DNA of 19,177 nucleotides. It comes from DATBED01 sp036276195. GTDB taxonomy: Bacteria; Patescibacteriota; Saccharimonadia; Saccharimonadales; UBA4665. The notes under the pieces are model-generated. The model did not search any database and had not been told where the DNA came from. It saw nothing but the letters and a program-made list of their open reading frames with translations. Each line of letters starts with the position of its first letter. The first letter of the stretch is position 1. Positions 6,658-13,479 of the stretch are shown here, in pieces. The DNA is taken from contig DATBED010000056.1 in assembly GCA_036276195.1 (NCBI GenBank), positions 1-19,177 on the forward strand, written 5' to 3'. The translations under genes were made by a program, and so were the position numbers.

Positions 6658-6677
6658 ATCTCTGAAAGAAGGAAACG

Positions 6678-8825
6678 ATGGGACAGACAATTAACCCCAC
6701 TGGCAAAGATATTATTAAAGTAGAAACCGACTTTTGCGGGCGCAAGCTCAGCTTAGAGGTTAATCGGGTTGGTTTTAGGACTTCGGCCAGCGTGATGGCT
6801 CGCTATGGCGATACGGTGGTGCTGGGCACGGTCATGGTCAGCCCTAAACGGCTGGAGGGTTTCGATTACTTTCCCTTAAGTATCGATTATGAAGAGAAAT
6901 TTTATGCTGCCGGCAAGATTAGCGGCTCACGTTATATAAAAAGGGAAGGCCGCCCCAGCGACGATGCCATTCTGATCGGCCGAATAATCGACCGTCCCAT
7001 CCGGCCGTTGTGGCCTAAAGGTTACCGGCACGAAGTGCAAGGTGTTGCCACGGTCTTGAGCATGGATCCAGCCTTTCGCCCCGATATGGTCGCTATGATC
7101 GCTTTAAGCGCCGCTTTCAGTCTAACCGGCGCGCCATTTGATGGCCCGGTGGCCGGCGTGAGAGTTGGTTACGACGAAAACGGCCAACTGGCTGCTTTTT
7201 TGTCAGCCGAGCAACTCGATAAGGGCGGACTTGATCTAGTAGTAGCTGGTACTAAAGACGGCATCATGATGGTCGAAGCCGGCGCCAGCGAAGTGACTGA
7301 AAGTCAAGTCGTAGAAGCTCTGGAATTTGCCCAAACAACCATGCAACCAGCCATCGCTCTGCAGCAGCAACTAGTTGATAAGATAGGCGTCAAACAACAG
7401 GAGTACGAGCTCGATCTGCCCGATGAAAGCGTCCAAAAAGAAGTTGACGCCTGGACGCTAGACAAGCTTGGTGAAGACCTGCGCCTGCCTTACCCTGAGC
7501 GCAATCTGATTGTGCAAAATCTGCGCGACGAATTGCACGCCCACTTCCGAGATAAACTAGGTGAAGAGCAATATGTTGGCAAGCTCTGGCAAGATTATGA
7601 CGATGCCTTCACGCTGGCCGTGCATAAAGATGTTAGGCAAGGCATTATAAAAGACGGCGCGCGGCCCGACGGCCGGGCCTTCGACGAGGTTCGACCTTTA
7701 AGTAGTGAAGTCGGCTTCCTGCCGCGGGCTCATGGTTCCAGCCTATTCACGCGCGGCATGACCCAGGCATTGAACATCGTTACCTTGGCGCCGCTCAGCT
7801 ATTCCCAGATGGTCGACACCATGGAGCGCTCCGGCGACCGCCGTTACATGCATCACTACAACGCGCCCGGCTATACGGTTGGTGAAGTGCGCCGACTGGG
7901 CAGCCCGGGCCGCCGCGAGATTGGTCACGGCTACCTGGCAGAACGTGCTTTAACAGCTGTTTTGCCAGACGAAAGCGAATTTCCGTACGCTATGCGTTCG
8001 GTTACCGAAATCATGTCGCAGAACGGTTCCACCAGCATGGCTGCCACTTGCAGTAGTTGCCTGGCGCTGCTCGATGCCGGCGTGCCGCTTAAAGGCGTTG
8101 TCAGCGGCATTGCCATGGGCCTGATTATGGATGACAGTAAGCCTATAATTTTGAGCGACATCGCCGACGCCGAAGATTTTGGCGGCGATATGGACTTTAA
8201 GGTGGCCGGCACTGCCAAAGGCATCACCGCGCTACAGATGGACATGAAGGTCCACGGCCTGCCGGTAGACGTGCTGCGCCAGGCGCTGGAGCAGGGTAAA
8301 ACCGGCCGGGCCCATATTCTGGAGCATATGCTGAGCACTATTGCCGAACCACGTGCAGAAATGAGCCCTTATGCACCGCGCGTCGAATCCATAACCATTA
8401 ATCCTGACAAGATCCGTGAGATTATTGGCAAGGGCGGCGAGACCATCCAGAAGATTACCGGCGAGACTGGCACCGAAATTGACATTAAAGACGACGGCAC
8501 AGTCATGATTGCCAGCCCCGACGGTGCCAGCATCGCGGCCGCCAAGCAGTGGATTTTAAGCATCGTCGAAGAGCCTGAAGTTGGCCGTATTTACATCGAC
8601 AAGCCGGTCGTCAGCGTCATGGATTTTGGCGCCTTCGTACAGATTTTGCCGGGTAAAGACGGTCTGGTACACGTTTCCGAGCTGGCCGAAGAGCGCGTCA
8701 ATAAGCCCAGCGACGTGGTTAAAGAAGGCGATAAAGTCACCGTTAAGCTGGTGGCTATAGACGACCGCGGCCGCCTGCAACTCAGCATGAAAGCTGCTGC
8801 CCGCGAGCTCAAAGACAAGAAGTAG
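6678..8825 (+). CDS. pnp: Polyribonucleotide nucleotidyltransferase (PNPase)
   Basis: Phosphorolytic 3'-to-5' exoribonuclease, a trimer that degrades mRNA and can add heteropolymeric tails. The 715-aa length is normal. It has two RNase PH domains: the first with YIKREGRPSDDAILIGRIID and RPIRPLWPKGY, the second with GRREIGHGYLAERAL, SQNGSTSMAATC and the catalytic DAEDFGGDMDFKVAGT Asp cluster around residue 495. A KH domain follows with an IIGKGGETIQ loop (about 570-625), then an S1 domain (about 634-705) containing MDFGAFVQILPGKDGLVHVSEL. The ATG is preceded by a good Shine-Dalgarno (AAGGA, about 6 nt away). The next small gene starts 2 nt after its stop. Confidence 0.98.
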   Translation: MGQTINPTGKDIIKVETDFCGRKLSLEVNRVGFRTSASVMARYGDTVVLGTVMVSPKRLEGFDYFPLSIDYEEKFYAAGKISGSRYIKREGRPSDDAILIGRIIDRPIRPLWPKGYRHEVQGVATVLSMDPAFRPDMVAMIALSAAFSLTGAPFDGPVAGVRVGYDENGQLAAFLSAEQLDKGGLDLVVAGTKDGIMMVEAGASEVTESQVVEALEFAQTTMQPAIALQQQLVDKIGVKQQEYELDLPDESVQKEVDAWTLDKLGEDLRLPYPERNLIVQNLRDELHAHFRDKLGEEQYVGKLWQDYDDAFTLAVHKDVRQGIIKDGARPDGRAFDEVRPLSSEVGFLPRAHGSSLFTRGMTQALNIVTLAPLSYSQMVDTMERSGDRRYMHHYNAPGYTVGEVRRLGSPGRREIGHGYLAERALTAVLPDESEFPYAMRSVTEIMSQNGSTSMAATCSSCLALLDAGVPLKGVVSGIAMGLIMDDSKPIILSDIADAEDFGGDMDFKVAGTAKGITALQMDMKVHGLPVDVLRQALEQGKTGRAHILEHMLSTIAEPRAEMSPYAPRVESITINPDKIREIIGKGGETIQKITGETGTEIDIKDDGTVMIASPDGASIAAAKQWILSIVEEPEVGRIYIDKPVVSVMDFGAFVQILPGKDGLVHVSELAEERVNKPSDVVKEGDKVTVKLVAIDDRGRLQLSMKAAARELKDKK

Positions 8826-8827
8826 AT

Positions 8828-9040
8828 ATGCTAAATAAGCTTGATAGATGGCATAAAACCAAAGTGGGTCTGCTGGTTTTTGCCATCGTAGAGCTGGCCA
8901 TAGCCTACGGATTTGCCAGTTTGAGTATCGATCGCGGCAACTTCTGGTGGTACCTTCTGACCCTTGTCTTCTTTGTCGGCTTTCTGCAGAACCTAGCTCG
9001 ATTAACCGGAAAGTTCACCCATGCCAGACGCGCAAACTAA
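8828..9040 (+). CDS. Small membrane protein, two predicted transmembrane segments
   Basis: A 70-aa protein with a short basic N-terminus (MLNKLDRWHKTK), a hydrophobic stretch at about residues 13-32, a polar turn with SIDRGN, a second hydrophobic stretch at about 39-56 rich in Trp, Leu and Phe, and a basic tail ending RRAN. This predicts a two-span inner-membrane protein with both termini in the cytoplasm. I do not recognise a family. It starts 2 nt after pnp and overlaps the next gene by 20 nt, so it is probably co-transcribed and translationally coupled with both. No function can be assigned. Confidence 0.7.
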   Translation: MLNKLDRWHKTKVGLLVFAIVELAIAYGFASLSIDRGNFWWYLLTLVFFVGFLQNLARLTGKFTHARRAN

Positions 9041-9599
9041 ATTGGATGAGATTGTAGAGCGGATCATGAAGGATGACCCGACACCGGAACTAAGGGAGGG
9101 CGCGACGCAGCTGGTGTTTGGCGAAGGCAATCCAGATGCCGAGATCGTGTTCATCGGCGAGGCGCCGGGCAAGAATGAGGATCTGCAAGGCAAGCCGTTC
9201 GTGGGCGCCGCCGGTAAGTTCCTGAACGAGATGCTAGAGATGATTGGCCTGAAGCGCGAAGACGTTTACATCACTAACATCGTTAAATACCGGCCGCCGA
9301 ACAATCGCGACCCGTATCCCGAAGAGAAGAGCGTCTTTCTACCGTACTTGGAGTCCCAATTAGAGGTAATTCAGCCAGTGCTGGTGGTCACGCTGGGCCG
9401 TCATAGCCTGAATTGCTTCTTGCCGGACTTAAGTATTAGCGTTTGCCATGGCCAGCCGAAGAAGTATAAGGGAAGGGTGTATTTGCCCCTGTTCCACCCG
9501 GCGGCGGCACTGTATAACGGAGCCATGCGCCAGACGTTAATTGACGACTTCGCGCTGATTCCGGCTATTATCGAGAAAATCAAAGCAACTACTAAGTAA
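9021..9599 (+). CDS. Family 4-type uracil-DNA glycosylase lacking the Fe-S cysteines
   Basis: Base-excision repair enzyme expected to remove uracil from DNA. The 192-aa product has the family 4 active-site motif GEAPGKNED (46-54) followed by GKPFVGAAG, then YITNIVKYRPPNNRDP, and the C-terminal LFHPAA motif. Family 4 enzymes normally hold a [4Fe-4S] cluster with four cysteines: a CxxC-type pair before the first strand, one in the 'VKCRPP' segment and one about 16 residues later. Here the N-terminal pair is absent (DPTPEL around 19-24), the third is Tyr90 and the fourth is Phe106. The only cysteines, in LNCFLPD and SVCHGQ, are elsewhere. The cluster is therefore probably gone while the catalytic motifs remain. 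The start overlaps the previous gene and has no Shine-Dalgarno. Confidence 0.88.
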   Translation: MPDAQTKLDEIVERIMKDDPTPELREGATQLVFGEGNPDAEIVFIGEAPGKNEDLQGKPFVGAAGKFLNEMLEMIGLKREDVYITNIVKYRPPNNRDPYPEEKSVFLPYLESQLEVIQPVLVVTLGRHSLNCFLPDLSISVCHGQPKKYKGRVYLPLFHPAAALYNGAMRQTLIDDFALIPAIIEKIKATTK

Positions 9600-9610
9600 G
9601 AGAGGAAAAT

Positions 9611-11659
9611 ATGAATCCAAAAGAAGATAATAAACCTAAACGTCGACCTCAGTGGCAGAAACCGCAAGGGCAGACAATCAAGACTAACTTAACGACCTCG
9701 CGCGGCCAGGCCGTGCGGGCCCAAAGACGTTCGCAGCAAGACGCCCAGCGGATTGCCAATCAATACGTGTCGGCTGACCCTGCAACCAGGCCGGCGCGTG
9801 CCAACGTGATTGATGACCGCCCGCAACTGAAAATCATCGGTCTTGGTGGTATGGATGGCGGCGGCTCCAAGAATATGATTGTGGTCGAGTACATGAATGA
9901 CGCTGTAGTGCTAGACTGCGGTAATGACCTGGGTGTTGACCTGCCGGGCATCAACTATGGCATTGCTGATACAACCTACCTCGAGAGTATTAAACATAAA
10001 CTGCGGGCTTACATCATCACGCACGGCCACCTCGACCACATTGGTGGCTTGCCGCACATTGTGCCTAAGCTGCCGGCACCAATTTATGGCAGTAAGTTCA
10101 CTATTGGCCGCGTCGAGGAAATCTTCGAGAACTTCGGCTTGCCGATGCCCGACGGTTTTGAACTTAAGACAGTCACCATGAACGAAGATACCCATGAACG
10201 TCTGAAAATCGGTGAATTTTTCGTGGAACTGATACGGGTAACCCATTCTATACCAGGCAGCACCATGATCGCGTTGGATACGCCGGTCGGTCGTATCATT
10301 AACACCGGTGACTTCCGGCTGGACCCGAACCCACTAGACCACGAGCGCACCGACATTGAGCGTCTAACCGAACTAGGCAAAGAGGGCGTTTTAGCACTGT
10401 TAAGCGAGTCCACCACGACTGAGCGCCTGGGCCGCACTCCCAGTGAATCGATCATCGAAAAAAGCTTTGTTGACATCATGGAACAGGCACCCGGCCGCAT
10501 CTTTATCGGTCTGTTCAGCACCAACATGAACCGGGTCCAGATGCTAATCAACGCCGCTGTACACCACAACAAAAAGGTGGCCATCGACGGCCGCAGCATG
10601 GTCAGCACGCTCGAAATGGCCGTGCGCCACGGCTTCGTGCGCATTCCCAAGGGCACTTTTGTGCCAATTGCCAGCGCCTCCACTATGAAAGACACCGACT
10701 TGGTCGTGGTCTGTACTGGTTCGCAAGGCGAACCCAGCTCGGCGCTGCAGCGCATGAGCAATGGCGAACACCGTCACGTCAAACTTAAAGAGCAAGATAC
10801 GGTGATCCTGTCGAGTACGCCGATTCCGTACTCCGGCAATGACGCTAAAATCCGCCTAATGGTCGACGACTTTCTAAAAAAGGGTGTGCATGTCTTCCGT
10901 CATGAAACCCGCGAAGTCGACGGCGTCGGGCCGCTGCACGTCTCCGGCCATGCCTCGCGCGATGAGTACGCCGAGATGATCGACATCTTAAAGCCGAAGT
11001 TCTTCATTCCAATCTATGGCGACTTCACGGCCAAACGCTACCACGTCGACCTGGCGGTAGAACAGGGTATCCCGCGCGCCAACACTCTAAACGTCGGCAA
11101 CGGCGAAGTCATCACTCTGACACCAGATAAAATAGAACTGGCCGGCGAGGTGCCGCAGGGTACTATCTTGGTCGACCAAACGGGCGCGATTGTTAGCAAT
11201 GTGGTCGTGAAAGACCGCGTGCTACTGAGCGAAGAAGGCCTGGTGGCTGTGGTGCTGACTATCGACCGCAAGGCCGGCACTCTAATGACCAGCCCAGACA
11301 TCATTAGCCGCGGCTTCATTTATATGCGCGATAACGAAGAGATTATGAACGGCCTGCGCAACGAGCTGAAGCGGGCTGTGCAGCAACGCTTTAAGCGGGT
11401 CGACCTCGATCGCTTCAAGGCCGAGCTCAAAGATCATATTACGCATTACCTGTTCGAACACACCCAGCGTAGCCCGATCGTCATCCCGGTGGTGAACATC
11501 ATTAGTGGCGGCGGCAAGCAGCAGAGCGGCGACAAAAAACAACCTGGTCAAGCCTTGGCCGAACCGGTCAAAACAGCCGAACAAATCGCGGCCGAGCAGC
11601 AGAAGCGCTTCCAGGAAATGCGCGCCCGCCTACTTACCCAAGACCCTCGCGTCGACTAA
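9611..11659 (+). CDS. rnj: Ribonuclease J
   Basis: Metallo-beta-lactamase/beta-CASP ribonuclease with 5'-to-3' exo- and endonuclease activity in mRNA decay and rRNA maturation. The zinc motif HGHLDH is at residues 138-143, preceded by GGMDGGGSKNMIVVEY. Further family features are THSIPGST, NTGDFRLDP, the beta-CASP block with DGRSM and CTGSQGEP, and HVSGHASRDEY. The later PIYGDFTAKRYH differs from the usual PVxGE(F/Y)R form but keeps the final His. At 682 aa it is longer than typical RNase J (about 555): the first 75 residues are basic, Gln/Arg-rich and probably disordered, and a Lys/Gln-rich tail follows the last domain. A GAGAGGA Shine-Dalgarno precedes the ATG. Its stop overlaps that of the convergent minus-strand gene. 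Confidence 0.96.
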   Translation: MNPKEDNKPKRRPQWQKPQGQTIKTNLTTSRGQAVRAQRRSQQDAQRIANQYVSADPATRPARANVIDDRPQLKIIGLGGMDGGGSKNMIVVEYMNDAVVLDCGNDLGVDLPGINYGIADTTYLESIKHKLRAYIITHGHLDHIGGLPHIVPKLPAPIYGSKFTIGRVEEIFENFGLPMPDGFELKTVTMNEDTHERLKIGEFFVELIRVTHSIPGSTMIALDTPVGRIINTGDFRLDPNPLDHERTDIERLTELGKEGVLALLSESTTTERLGRTPSESIIEKSFVDIMEQAPGRIFIGLFSTNMNRVQMLINAAVHHNKKVAIDGRSMVSTLEMAVRHGFVRIPKGTFVPIASASTMKDTDLVVVCTGSQGEPSSALQRMSNGEHRHVKLKEQDTVILSSTPIPYSGNDAKIRLMVDDFLKKGVHVFRHETREVDGVGPLHVSGHASRDEYAEMIDILKPKFFIPIYGDFTAKRYHVDLAVEQGIPRANTLNVGNGEVITLTPDKIELAGEVPQGTILVDQTGAIVSNVVVKDRVLLSEEGLVAVVLTIDRKAGTLMTSPDIISRGFIYMRDNEEIMNGLRNELKRAVQQRFKRVDLDRFKAELKDHITHYLFEHTQRSPIVIPVVNIISGGGKQQSGDKKQPGQALAEPVKTAEQIAAEQQKRFQEMRARLLTQDPRVD

Positions 11660-12168
11660 GCCGCCACCTGTTCGAGCTCCAGACGTTCAGATAGATAATT
11701 AGGTTCGCTTGGTACCAGATTCAGTCCCTCCGGCTGTTCAATAATCCGGCGTAAGACCAATTGAGCTGGCCCGGGAACTTTAACTATTTGGTTACCGTAG
11801 CCATTAGGATTGGGAATCATTCCGGCTTCTAACGAGCTTTCCATATCAACTTGCCAGCTTGTAATACCTTGTTGATTAAGCCTTCGGTGAACACTTGATG
11901 CAACCATGTTCAGATAAGCTTGGTTTTCAGGCCGGTCGCTGATCCTGAACTGTGCTTCCGAAAGGTCAGCCTGTTGGGCTAAAAAGTTACCTACAAATTC
12001 AGCGGCCCGTTGAGCCTTATCCTTTATATAATCTGAGTCGTCAGAGACTTCCGGCCTGGAAATTTTAGTACCTACAAGGTCTGAGACGAAGAGCGACGCC
12101 TGCAGAACCGGCAGTGCCGTCCTTTTTATTACCCTTTTGTTTCGTTTCGCAACCTCTTGCAGGCGCAT
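11656..12168 (-). CDS. Hypothetical protein
   Basis: A 170-aa protein of no family I recognise. It begins MRLQEVAKRNKRVIKRTALP, a basic amphipathic start that could be a weak anchor or nucleic-acid contact. A charged middle (residues 40-75) is followed by a region rich in Asn, Gln and Gly with PNPNGYGNQIVKVPGPAQ near 118-135. No transmembrane segment or catalytic motif is evident. It is convergent with RNase J (stop codons overlap by 2 nt) and divergent from the unknown gene at 12317. A good promoter sits directly before the ATG with no Shine-Dalgarno. The AT-rich sequence differs from the core genes around it, suggesting accessory origin. Confidence 0.65.
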   Translation of the reverse strand: MRLQEVAKRNKRVIKRTALPVLQASLFVSDLVGTKISRPEVSDDSDYIKDKAQRAAEFVGNFLAQQADLSEAQFRISDRPENQAYLNMVASSVHRRLNQQGITSWQVDMESSLEAGMIPNPNGYGNQIVKVPGPAQLVLRRIIEQPEGLNLVPSEPNYLSERLELEQVAA

Positions 12169-12174
12169 AATCGA

Positions 12175-12203
12175 ATTTTAGGCTTAACATAAGCATTAAA
12201 CAA
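12175..12203 (-). promoter_or_regulatory. Promoter of the 11656-12168 gene, predicted leaderless
   Basis: On the minus strand: TTGTTT (12203-12198), 17-bp spacer, TAAAAT (12180-12175), then 6 nt to the ATG at 12168. This predicts transcription starting at the A of the ATG. Confidence 0.6.
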
Positions 12204-12263
12204 CTTGATAAATCTCACAGGCCTTCACCTAAGGAATAGAGTAAGACCAAGTTGTTAGTAAAT

Positions 12264-12292
12264 TTGACTATTATGCAAAAATTTGTTATAGT
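12264..12292 (+). promoter_or_regulatory. Promoter of the 12317-13213 gene
   Basis: TTGACT (12264-12269), 17-bp spacer, TATAGT (12287-12292). The predicted start is near 12299, leaving an 18-nt A-rich leader with no clear Shine-Dalgarno before the ATG at 12317. Confidence 0.6.
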
Positions 12293-12316
12293 TTAATCTG
12301 AAAGCAAAGATCAAAA

Positions 12317-13213
12317 ATGCCTGAAACGCCTCACATTTCATACGAAGACGCTAAACAAGATTCGAATCTAGCTCAAGTTATTGCTATTAACGAAGAACCA
12401 TTCAGGGTGGGTATAGACCGAGCTAAGGAGTTTGGGCAAACAGCCACTATTGCCACTTTGAACGATCTACAACAACAGGCTCATAACATAGCTAAAGAAG
12501 ACAAAGATTACCAAGCGTGGCAAGCTGGCCAAGCGAAAACATCCTCGACTGAATCTGAGACAAAGGGCATTACCGAAAAAGATCGTGAAATAATTCAGCA
12601 CTGGCTGGATACGGGCTTAGTGACAATGCACACGTGGCTGGGCCCTAATAACATTGATAGGCGCAATAACCCGGATAGACAGAATCGATTTCTGACAGTG
12701 TTTAGTGATCGGGCTAAGATGAGCGGTGCTTATAGTTATGATCGAACTAGTACACCAGACAGGCTACAGGCTTTGTTTACAGATAAGAGTATACCTGAGT
12801 TAGTAACTGCCTCTAAATCTAACATTAAGTTTGAGAAGGTTGACAGACAGTCGCCTAAAGGCCAGGAGAATCTGGTTATGATCCAATATGAGGTGCTGAC
12901 CCGTGGTTATCAAAACCAGTATGGAGTAGCCGCCAGGGGCAGGATATCGAGCAATATAACTAGATTGCATTTATTCCTACCAGAATCGGAAGCAGTAGAG
13001 GCTTTACAGACTATAAAGGGCAATCCACAGGTAGTCCGTGAATTAGCTGATGTCTTTATGGGGGAAACACTTGGTGCTGGTGAAAGCTGGGAGCAGGCTC
13101 GGCCTAGTTACGATAAGCTCAGAGAAATTAATGGTGGCGTCAATCGGATGGCATTTTATGAAGGAAATCCTCTCAAGGCTAGTCTAGAGAATAGTCAAAT
13201 CGTAGAGTTCTAG
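12317..13213 (+). CDS. Hypothetical protein
   Basis: A 298-aa soluble-looking protein with no family I recognise. Residues 1-75 are acidic and Gln-rich, possibly helical and partly disordered, ending with a Ser/Thr/Glu linker. A more ordered region begins near residue 84 with TEKDREIIQHWLDTGL and continues through HTWLGPNNIDRR, a Tyr/Arg-rich stretch with AYSYDRTSTPDRL, and a beta-rich part with IQYEVLTRGY. No signal peptide, transmembrane helix or obvious catalytic motif is seen. It is divergent from the other unknown gene with a 148-nt shared promoter region. A palindrome-rich spacer lies downstream. Codon use is AT-richer than in ftsK or RNase J, suggesting accessory DNA. Confidence 0.7.
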   Translation: MPETPHISYEDAKQDSNLAQVIAINEEPFRVGIDRAKEFGQTATIATLNDLQQQAHNIAKEDKDYQAWQAGQAKTSSTESETKGITEKDREIIQHWLDTGLVTMHTWLGPNNIDRRNNPDRQNRFLTVFSDRAKMSGAYSYDRTSTPDRLQALFTDKSIPELVTASKSNIKFEKVDRQSPKGQENLVMIQYEVLTRGYQNQYGVAARGRISSNITRLHLFLPESEAVEALQTIKGNPQVVRELADVFMGETLGAGESWEQARPSYDKLREINGGVNRMAFYEGNPLKASLENSQIVEF

Positions 13214-13240
13214 GCATACTAGGGTATACTTTTTATGCCT
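13212..13240 (+). terminator. Possible weak terminator or hairpin
   Basis: AGGCATA (13212-13218) pairs with TATGCCT (13234-13240). Inside it, ATAC (13216-13219) can pair with GTAT (13224-13227), followed shortly by five Ts (13230-13234). The stems are short and AT-rich, so termination efficiency is doubtful. It overlaps the stop codon of the upstream gene. Confidence 0.25.
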
Positions 13241-13271
13241 AATGTATTGGCGGTAACCCAAGTTGCTGACC

Positions 13272-13404
13272 AACCTGAATCTCAAAACCCCCAGGAATAG
13301 ACTTCATCTACTTCTAAAAGACACTGTCGAGATAGTAAGTAGTACTTACTATCTCGACAGTGCAACAGAGAGGTGAATTGAGCAGGAGTTTTGAGATTCA
13401 GGTT
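13272..13404. repeat. Nested inverted repeat: 17-bp outer arms around a 41-bp perfect palindrome
   Basis: The outer arms 13272-13288 (AACCTGAATCTCAAAAC) and 13388-13404 are perfect reverse complements. Between them, 13322-13341 and 13343-13362 are perfect 20-bp complements separated by the single base G13342, so 13322-13362 is a near-ideal cruciform. As RNA or single-stranded DNA the whole block would fold as a stem with an internal loop and a long terminal hairpin. No U-tract follows, so it is not a standard terminator. The outer right arm ends 8 nt before the -35 of the ftsK promoter. No clear target-site duplication or ORF was found inside. It could be a miniature transposable element, a regulatory site or a small structured RNA. 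Confidence 0.9.
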
Positions 13405-13412
13405 TACCAGGC

Positions 13413-13441
13413 TTGACGGGGGTTGTAAAAATTGCTATAAT
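13413..13441 (+). promoter_or_regulatory. ftsK promoter P1
   Basis: TTGACG (13413-13418), 17-bp spacer, TATAAT (13436-13441). This near-consensus promoter would start transcription near 13448, giving a leader of about 32 nt without a clear Shine-Dalgarno. Confidence 0.75.
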
Positions 13442-13461
13442 ATTAGCTAGTCGGTAAAAAC

Positions 13462-13470
13462 TGATATAAT
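13462..13470 (+). promoter_or_regulatory. ftsK promoter P2 (extended -10), predicted leaderless
   Basis: TGA-TATAAT (hexamer 13465-13470) is a full extended -10. It ends 9 nt before the ATG at 13480 and would give a leader of about 3 nt. Confidence 0.55.
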
Positions 13471-13479
13471 AAGAAGCTA

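Noticed and set aside
6602..6694. 30-codon leader ORF overlapping the pnp start
   Set aside because: ATG 6602 opens a frame that ends after the pnp ATG, but it has no convincing ribosome-binding site and no recognisable product.
10084..10761. 225-aa minus-strand ORF inside RNase J
   Set aside because: It is a shadow of a clearly coding frame with conserved RNase J motifs; no promoter or start signal was found.
13272..13404. The nested repeat as a CRISPR, dif or integron attC site
   Set aside because: There are no repeated spacers, the arms are far longer and more perfect than a dif site, and no integrase gene is nearby.
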